From: DATGZX01 sp035296965
GTDB taxonomy: Bacteria > Planctomycetota > Planctomycetia > Gemmatales > Gemmataceae
DNA length: 10,666 bases
NCBI GenBank assembly: GCA_035296965.1
Contig: DATGZX010000377.1
Coordinates: forward strand, 1-10,666
Direction: 5' to 3'
Shown piece after piece: positions 6,081 to 10,666 of the stretch (the stretch's first letter is position 1; every line of letters starts with the position of its first letter). The notes beneath the pieces were generated by a model that saw only the letters and a list, made by a program, of their open reading frames with translations, had not been told where the DNA came from and ran no database searches. The position numbers were made by a program, and so were the translations under genes.

Positions 6081-6341
6081 TACGCCAAAGGCGTTAATGC
6101 GCAAAGCCTGGAGTCGCGGTAGCGCACTCCAGGAATATCGTCGAGCCCTGTTGCATCCTACACCGAAGGTGTTGTAGCGTAGAGTGACAACGCAATCCCA
6201 GATTCTCCGGGCTAGCGTCGCGTCCTCCGCCTTCCTACATGCGCTACAACGGCCACGGCGCAGAAACGAAGAAGATGCGCGGCCCCGACCCGGAGTGCGC
6301 TGCCGCGACTCCGGGCTTTGCGCTGAAACGCCTACGGCGTA
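6081..6341. repeat. MITE/REPIN-like inverted-repeat structure with hairpin arms
   Basis: The 35 bp at 6099-6133 and the reverse complement of 6289-6323 agree at 32 positions. Each arm is itself a hairpin. On the left, CCTGGAGT (6107-6114) pairs with ACTCCAGG (6126-6133) around CGC-GGTA-GCG with one bulged C. On the right, CCCGGAGT (6289-6296) pairs with ACTCCGGG (6308-6315) around CGC-TGCC-GCG. Two of the three differences are the two halves of one base pair (T-A versus C-G), so the stem is preserved. Outside these, a second small hairpin recurs at both ends: ACGCC-AAA-GGCGT (6082-6094) and ACGCC-TAC-GGCGT (6328-6340). The whole unit is thus an inverted repeat of about 53-bp ends. Inside lie further inverted parts: GTTGTAGCG (6171-6179) against CGCTACAAC (6242-6250), and a small ACACC-GAA-GGTGT stem near 6160-6171. 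Confidence 0.75.
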
Positions 6342-6458
6342 GGGATTCCTGGAATTGGCCCCGCTTGCCGGCTCGTCTTTTTGTGACCGTTGTCCAACTG
6401 CCGGAGATAGCCGCTATCTTGCGAGTCCTTCACCAGGCCGCTACAGTGAGAAAGAGCA

Positions 6459-6483
6459 AAAACGCCTTCACGAAGGATGTTTT
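6459..6483. repeat. Small hairpin upstream of aroDE
   Basis: AAAAC (6459-6463) pairs with GTTTT (6479-6483) and CCTTC (6465-6469) with GAAGG (6472-6476), with a small internal mismatch between them and a two-base loop. It ends 57 bases before the aroDE start. It could belong to the palindrome-rich region upstream or lie in the leader of the aro mRNA. No function is evident. Confidence 0.3.
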
Positions 6484-6539
6484 CCCATGCTTAGCGCGGC
6501 GAACCGAGTTTCTTCCAAGTCTTGCGGTGAGCGTATCTC

Positions 6540-8063
6540 GTGATTCGGTATGGCGATGAACGCATCTGCGTGGTCATTGGACGAACCCGCCACAACATGA
6601 TCCAGGTGGAAATCCAGGAGGCGGCCAAGTGCGGTGCCCAGATGATCGAGCTGCGCCTGGATTTCCTGGCAAAGGCGCCCGATTTCAGACGGCTCTTGGC
6701 CACGAAGCCCTGTCCTCTGGTTGCCACCGTGCGCCGCCCCCGGGATGGCGGCCGCTGGGCCGGCTCCGAGGAAGATCGACAGCTGCTGCTGCGACAGGCA
6801 ATCGTTGGAGGATTTGATTGGGTCGATCTCGAGATCGACGTCGCCGAGCAGATCCCTCGTTTCAAGGACGTCAAACGCATCATCAGCTACCACAATCTTC
6901 ATGAGGTACCAGAGCATCTGGAGGCCATCCATGAAGAAATGTGCCAGCTCGATGCCGATGTCGTGAAGATTGCAGTGGCCGCCCAGGAACCGGCGGACAA
7001 CCTGAGAGTATTGCGGCTCATGCGTAAGCCGTCCAAGCCCACGGTGGCCTTCTGCATGGGCGATTTGGGCATTCCCAGCCGGATCTTGGGCGCCAAATTC
7101 CGCGCGCCCTTCACTTATGCGGCATTCAACAAAGAGCGCGGCATCGCGCCCGGCATCCTTTCTTACGACGAGATCAAACGCGTCTACCAATACCCCCGCA
7201 TCAATCCGGAAACAAAGATTTTCGGCCTGATCGGCGATCCGGTGGCACACAGCCTGAGCCCTCTCATTCACAACACCGCTTTCCGGAGCCTGGGAATCAA
7301 TAGCGTTTATATCCCGTTTCGAGTGCCGCGCGCGGCTTTAGAAGGCTTCCTCAAGGACTTCGACCTGCTCCCCGTCCACGGCTACAGCGTGACGATTCCC
7401 CACAAGGAAGCGGCTGCCGAATTCGCCCAACAAAAGGACGCTGCAGTAACCTTGACTCACGCCGCCAATACCCTCGTAAGGGGGGAAGACGGGTTCACCG
7501 CCTACAACACGGATTACGAAGCTGCGCGGGAGTCGCTCCTGGCCAATCTTCCTCCCGGTCCCAACGGTGAGCTTGGCTCCTTGCACGCTCGCACTGCGCT
7601 GATTCTCGGCGCCGGCGGCATGGCTCGCGCCATGGCCCATGCACTGCAACGTGAGGGAGTTCTGCTGTCTATCACGAACCGTACTCCCGAGCGAACCCAT
7701 CGGCTTGCTGAGGAAGTTGGCTGCCGGGTTGTCGAGTGGCCCGCGCGGCATAGCTACCTTTGCGAGATCCTGGTGAATTGCACCTCAGTCGGCATGCACC
7801 CCAACCTGGACGACAGTCCCATTCATCCTGGAGCCCTGAAACCCGGTCAAATTGTGATGGATTCCGTTTACACGCCGGAGACGACTTTGCTCGTGAAAGA
7901 GGCGCGGAGCCGAGGTTGCCACGTGATCACCGGCGTCGACATGTTCGTGCGCCAGGCTGCTCTTCAGTTCCAATTCTTTACCGGCCGCGAACCGCCTTTG
8001 GACTTGATGCGCAGCGTTGTTCGCCGGGCGTTTTCTCCAGTCGTTTTGCGTGACGAGGAATGA
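6540..8063 (+). CDS. aroDE: Bifunctional type I 3-dehydroquinate dehydratase / shikimate dehydrogenase
   Basis: This cytoplasmic enzyme dehydrates 3-dehydroquinate and then reduces 3-dehydroshikimate to shikimate with NADPH. Residues 1 to about 220 form the type I AroD barrel: ELRLDF (37-42), Arg65 in ATVRRPRDGG, His118 in SYHN and the Schiff-base Lys143 in VKIAV, with Arg181 in the later SR motif. From about 226 the AroE domain follows: GDPVAHSLSP (232-241), TIPHK with catalytic Lys289, NTDY with Asp325, the dinucleotide motif LGAGGMARA (356-364), and NCTSVGMHP. The 507 residues equal the sum of both enzymes. In the AroD loop the usual S-A-P-G-Q reads I-A-P-G-I (202-206), so two substrate-contact residues known from the Salmonella enzyme are replaced. 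The fusion is known in plants, chlamydiae and planctomycetes. The GTG at 6540 is preferred: GGTGAG (6526-6531) lies 8 bases upstream, and a stop at 6528-6530 closes the frame. aroK follows after 37 bp. Confidence 0.95.
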   Translation: MIRYGDERICVVIGRTRHNMIQVEIQEAAKCGAQMIELRLDFLAKAPDFRRLLATKPCPLVATVRRPRDGGRWAGSEEDRQLLLRQAIVGGFDWVDLEIDVAEQIPRFKDVKRIISYHNLHEVPEHLEAIHEEMCQLDADVVKIAVAAQEPADNLRVLRLMRKPSKPTVAFCMGDLGIPSRILGAKFRAPFTYAAFNKERGIAPGILSYDEIKRVYQYPRINPETKIFGLIGDPVAHSLSPLIHNTAFRSLGINSVYIPFRVPRAALEGFLKDFDLLPVHGYSVTIPHKEAAAEFAQQKDAAVTLTHAANTLVRGEDGFTAYNTDYEAARESLLANLPPGPNGELGSLHARTALILGAGGMARAMAHALQREGVLLSITNRTPERTHRLAEEVGCRVVEWPARHSYLCEILVNCTSVGMHPNLDDSPIHPGALKPGQIVMDSVYTPETTLLVKEARSRGCHVITGVDMFVRQAALQFQFFTGREPPLDLMRSVVRRAFSPVVLRDEE

Positions 8064-8100
8064 AGAGCACCTGCCTCTTGGCGCCGTTCCGGAGTCGGCC

Positions 8101-8667
8101 GTGCCGCAAGACCCCATGACTGGAATCCATACTCTAAACGCCAACATCGGAAATGTCTTTTTGATTGGTTACCGCGCGACGGGCAAGACGACGGTCGCGC
8201 GCATCCTGGCCGAGCTGCTTGGCTGGACGTGCGTCGATGCAGACCAGGTTCTGGAAGAGCGCCACGGCCGCACCATCCGCCGCATTTTTGCAGAAGAGGG
8301 GGAGGCAGGCTTCAGGGACAAGGAGGCTGCTCTTCTGGAAGAATTCTGCAATAACGAGAGACAAGTAATCGCGACGGGCGGCGGCATAGTACTTCGGGAA
8401 TCGAATCGGAAGCGTTTGCAAGGCGCGGGTTGGGTGGTCTGGCTTACTGCTGACGCTCAAACTCTGTGGCAGAGGCTGCAAGGTGATCCGACAAGCATGG
8501 AGCGACGTCCTCCTCTAACGGTCGGCGGCCTGGCCGAGATCGAGGAAGTTCTGCGATTGCGCGAGCCGCTCTATCAGTCGCTGGCGCGCTGGACCGTCGA
8601 GACAGCCGAGCGCCCGCCGCATGCAGTCGCGAATGCCATCCTTGATCGTCTTTCCAGTTCGGGCTGA
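8101..8667 (+). CDS. aroK: Shikimate kinase
   Basis: It phosphorylates shikimate at O3 using ATP, the step after shikimate dehydrogenase. The 188-residue product has the family landmarks in order: Walker A GYRATGKT (23-30), DAD (46-48) for Mg and shikimate, Arg72 in GFRDKE, the glycine-rich ATGGG (91-95) that holds shikimate, and the lid segment ERRPPLT (134-140). The length is normal for AroK/AroL. I chose the GTG at 8101 because GGAG (8091-8094) sits 6 bases before it; the ATG at 8116 gives a chain five residues shorter and is a fair alternative. A longer frame from 8017 would overlap the end of aroDE and adds residues outside the family. The 37-bp gap to aroDE and the shared pathway point to one operon. 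Confidence 0.95.
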   Translation: MPQDPMTGIHTLNANIGNVFLIGYRATGKTTVARILAELLGWTCVDADQVLEERHGRTIRRIFAEEGEAGFRDKEAALLEEFCNNERQVIATGGGIVLRESNRKRLQGAGWVVWLTADAQTLWQRLQGDPTSMERRPPLTVGGLAEIEEVLRLREPLYQSLARWTVETAERPPHAVANAILDRLSSSG

Positions 8668-8742
8668 AGCTTGACACGGCTGCCCGTCCCGTTGCCAAAC
8701 GAACATCCGGCACGGGCGGACGGCGACGAATGGACAAACCGC

Positions 8743-9822
8743 ATGCTGGTGTTTTTATTGATTGCCGTGTTTGGTTTCGGCACCATTATCGGCAGTCTGT
8801 TGAACGTCTGTATATACAGGCTGCCGATGGAAAAAAGCATCCTTTGGCCGGGGTCTCATTGCGGCAAGTGCTACCAGCCGATTCGCTGGTATGACAATGT
8901 TCCCTTGTTCAGTTACCTCCTGCTGCGCGGCCGCTGCCGAGCCTGTGGGGCCAAGTATTCGTGGCGTTACTTCTTCATTGAGCTGCTCACGGGCTTGCTG
9001 TTCGCGGGCTTGTTCTTCTACGTTGTCGCGGACAACATCCATCACTTTGAGGACTTGCAAGGCGAGCGCGACCGCATGGCAAAAGGGCTGTTCCCCACCT
9101 GGCCGGCCTGGGTCGTGTTCGGCCACCATGCTGCATTGGTGTCTTTCCTGCTGGTAGCATCCTTCTGTGATCTGGACTTCCGCGAAATCCCGCTCTCGGT
9201 CACAGTTCCCGGAGCACTGATCGGCGTGGTTTGCGCAGTCCTTTGGGCCTGGCCCTGGCCGCTGACTCCGGGAGCGGCTGTGAAACTGATGCCGCTAGGA
9301 CAACCTTGGTGGCTCGTGCCAACGAACCTCGGACCTGGCCAGGGTCTCTATTCATGGCCGTTCTGGGGGCCGCTCCCCACCTGGTCTGCGCCGGGAGGAA
9401 ACTGGCAAACCGGCCTGGCGACGGGCCTGGCCGGGGCACTGGCCGGAACCCTCATGCTGCGAGCCATCCGCTTTGTCTTTGGCATCGGCATGGGCGTCGA
9501 GGCGCTGGGCTTGGGAGACGCCGACCTCATGATGATGGCCGGCGGCTTCCTGGGCTGGCAACCGGTAGTAGTCGGATTCTTCCTGGGAGTCTTCGTCGGC
9601 CTAATCTTTGGTATCGTTCAACTGGTGTTTGGGGGCGGCCACCTGATGCCCTTTGGTCCGTCTCTTGCCCTTGCCGTCATGGCCACTCTCCTCGGCTGGC
9701 ACTGGATCGCCCCCCGAGTGCAGCCGTTATTCTTCAACGGCGTCCTCCTGCTCATCCTCGTGGCCGGAAGTGGTATCCTGATGCTGATTCTCAGTTATAT
9801 CCTGAGGCTGATCAAGCGCTAG
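8743..9822 (+). CDS. Prepilin peptidase, A24 family (type IV leader peptidase with N-terminal zinc-finger-like domain)
   Basis: This integral membrane aspartic protease cleaves prepilin-like leaders and, in many bacteria, N-methylates the new N-terminus. The 359-residue chain starts with a helix and GSLLNVCIYRLP (17-28), the family entry motif. A cytoplasmic loop follows with two Cys pairs, Cys40/Cys43 (CGKC) and Cys65/Cys68 (CRAC), around PIRWYDNVPLFSYLLLRGR. The catalytic aspartates are in CDLDFREIP (Asp143/Asp145) and GLGDAD (Asp259), the GxGD signature. It is longer than the typical 250-290 residues, partly through a Trp/Pro/Gly-rich loop at about 185-225. The start is uncertain: the ATG at 8743 lies just before the first helix, but a TTG at 8671, three bases after the aroK stop, would add 24 polar residues and would fit translational coupling. 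A plausible substrate in view is the DUF1559 protein. Confidence 0.92.
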   Translation: MLVFLLIAVFGFGTIIGSLLNVCIYRLPMEKSILWPGSHCGKCYQPIRWYDNVPLFSYLLLRGRCRACGAKYSWRYFFIELLTGLLFAGLFFYVVADNIHHFEDLQGERDRMAKGLFPTWPAWVVFGHHAALVSFLLVASFCDLDFREIPLSVTVPGALIGVVCAVLWAWPWPLTPGAAVKLMPLGQPWWLVPTNLGPGQGLYSWPFWGPLPTWSAPGGNWQTGLATGLAGALAGTLMLRAIRFVFGIGMGVEALGLGDADLMMMAGGFLGWQPVVVGFFLGVFVGLIFGIVQLVFGGGHLMPFGPSLALAVMATLLGWHWIAPRVQPLFFNGVLLLILVAGSGILMLILSYILRLIKR

Positions 9823-9860
9823 ACTCGCGAGGGAAAAGCAGGGCTGAAGGGTACTGGCAA

Positions 9861-9866
9861 AAGGAG
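9861..9866 (+). promoter_or_regulatory. Ribosome binding site that fixes the hisH start
   Basis: AAGGAG lies 5 bases before the GTG at 9872, supporting this non-ATG start. Confidence 0.6.
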
Positions 9867-9871
9867 CTGTC

Positions 9872-10486
9872 GTGCAGTCGATTGTCATCGTTGATTACGG
9901 GATGGGCAACCTCCGCAGTGTGCAGAAGGCTTTCGAGAAAGTCGGGCATTCTGCCCTTATCAGTTGCAATCCCAATCAGATAGCCGAGGCCGACAAGGTA
10001 GTGCTGCCCGGTGTCGGCGCATTTCAAGATGCAATTGCCAGGCTGCATGAAACGGGGATGGTGCCTGCCCTGGTCGAGCATATTCGAAAAGGCAAGCCAT
10101 TCCTGGGAATCTGTCTTGGTCTGCAGTTGCTCTTCACCAGGAGCTATGAGGACGGCGAACACGCCGGTCTCGATTTGTTTCCCGGAGAAGTCGTACGCTT
10201 TGCGGATGTTCCCGGGCTCAAGGTCCCGCACATGGGATGGAACCAGGTGCTTGTCCGGCGGCCCGCCCCCATCCTCGAAGATTTTTCGCATGGGGCAGAG
10301 GCATATTTTGTGCACTCATACTATGTCAGGCCGAAGGACGCCGGCATCATCGCGACCGAGACGGAGTATCCGACCCCCTTCACATCCATGATCTGGCATG
10401 AAAATGTCTTCGCGACGCAGTTCCATCCCGAGAAGAGTCAACACCTTGGTCTAGGAATTCTTCAGCGATTTGCAGCGTTGCGCTAA
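9872..10486 (+). CDS. hisH: Imidazole glycerol phosphate synthase, glutaminase subunit HisH
   Basis: HisH releases ammonia from glutamine and channels it to HisF, which makes imidazole glycerol phosphate and AICAR in histidine synthesis. The 204-residue class I glutamine amidotransferase starts VIVDYGMGNLRSV (5-17), the HisH N-terminal signature. It has the oxyanion strand PGVGAF (46-51), nucleophile Cys81 in GICLGLQLLF, HMGWN in the HisF-facing part, YFVHSYY, and the His185-Glu187 pair in FHPEKSQ. All triad residues are present and the length is normal. It starts 49 bp after the peptidase gene, on the same strand, with a good ribosome binding site. HisF is not in view; histidine genes are often dispersed in planctomycetes. 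The start codon is GTG. Confidence 0.96.
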   Translation: MQSIVIVDYGMGNLRSVQKAFEKVGHSALISCNPNQIAEADKVVLPGVGAFQDAIARLHETGMVPALVEHIRKGKPFLGICLGLQLLFTRSYEDGEHAGLDLFPGEVVRFADVPGLKVPHMGWNQVLVRRPAPILEDFSHGAEAYFVHSYYVRPKDAGIIATETEYPTPFTSMIWHENVFATQFHPEKSQHLGLGILQRFAALR

Positions 10487-10666
10487 TCAGAGAATTAACT
10501 AATATCCTTGACCAGCTGATCAAAGCGAGTAAGCGTTCACAGTGGTATTCGACTGCGCAGTCAGCGCAGAGTATTGCCCAGGTCGCGCCCCTGCTGGGGA
10601 ACGAACGTAGTGTCTTGTAGGTCCCACCGTTGGTGTATCCAGGGTGTTCTTATATATGGCACGTGT
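10487..10666 (+). other. No recognisable gene after hisH
   Basis: The last 180 bp contain an exact 12-bp palindrome GACTGCGCAGTC (10551-10562) and a weak CCCC-TGCT-GGGG stem (10588-10599). One frame stays open to a TAG at 10618-10620 and reads NILDQLIKASKRSQWY and on, but it lacks a good start and ribosome binding site. No hisA or hisF beginning is seen. Confidence 0.45.

Larger units (their letters stand above)
5561..6539. other. Gene-free accessory stretch with transposase remnant and palindromes
   Basis: No intact gene is seen across nearly 1 kb. The longer open frames on both strands lack recognisable domains and have Arg/Pro/Ser-rich compositions typical of spurious GC-rich frames. The contents I can support are annotated separately: a possible minus-strand transposase remnant (5737-5925), an inverted-repeat structure (6081-6341) and a small hairpin (6459-6483). 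The bases 5561-5736 and 6342-6458 show nothing I can assign. The promoter of the aro cluster should lie near the end of this stretch. Confidence 0.6.

Noticed and set aside
5349..6104. Minus-strand 251-codon frame
   Set aside because: Arg/Ser/Pro-rich with no domain; it crosses the RHS fragment and the palindromes, so it is unlikely to be coding.
5623..6177. Plus-strand 184-codon frame with a hydrophobic stretch
   Set aside because: The hydrophobic part is antisense to the candidate transposase remnant, and the frame ends inside the inverted-repeat structure; no ribosome binding site or motif is seen.
6081..6341. CRISPR array
   Set aside because: There are only two repeat copies, in opposite orientation, each self-complementary, with no regular spacers and no cas genes.
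6468..7271. Minus-strand 267-codon frame across aroDE
   Set aside because: It is antisense to an unambiguous enzyme-coding frame and has no motif of its own.
10489..10620. Short open stretch after hisH as a new small gene
   Set aside because: About 44 codons with no clear start codon context or ribosome binding site and no family resemblance.

Overview
The window looks like a chromosomal segment of a planctomycete, probably of the Gemmata type. The lineage call is inference. It rests on a DUF1559 prepilin-like protein with the C-terminal H-x9-DG motif, a fused 3-dehydroquinate dehydratase/shikimate dehydrogenase, a double-length ABC-2 permease, an RHS fragment of planctomycete flavour, and many decayed insertion elements. 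Every convincing gene reads on the + strand.

Region 1 (1-570) holds the 3' end of a transposase, probably ISAs1-type, with a candidate terminal repeat at its stop codon. After it comes non-coding DNA with a perfect 18-bp inverted repeat (313-361) and a smaller dyad (454-469).

Region 2 (571-4798) carries a secreted, C-terminally anchored protein of unknown function, a broken IS256-type transposase (internal stop, truncated), a DUF1559 prepilin-like protein, and a 12-helix ABC-2 permease made of two similar halves. The last two genes are 35 bp apart, each has a good ribosome binding site, and they are probably co-transcribed. No ATPase for the permease is in view.

Region 3 (4799-6539) is a graveyard of accessory DNA. 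It has an RHS/YD-repeat fragment that seems to be stitched from two pieces around a short repeat, a second copy of that repeat upstream, a possible REP-associated transposase remnant on the minus strand, and a 261-bp MITE/REPIN-like structure (6081-6341). The arms of that structure are hairpins related by compensatory base changes. No intact gene is seen between 5561 and 6539.

Region 4 (6540-10486) is a tight same-strand cluster: aroDE, aroK, an A24-family prepilin peptidase and hisH. AroDE and AroK supply steps 3, 4 and 5 of the shikimate pathway. HisH is the glutaminase subunit of imidazole-glycerol-phosphate synthase. The peptidase could process prepilin-like proteins such as the DUF1559 protein encoded 5.5 kb upstream. 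The last 180 bp hold no recognisable gene.

I found no CRISPR array, tRNA, rRNA, phage module or clear defence system. The most unusual content is the repeat architecture of region 3 and the altered active-site loop of the AroD domain.
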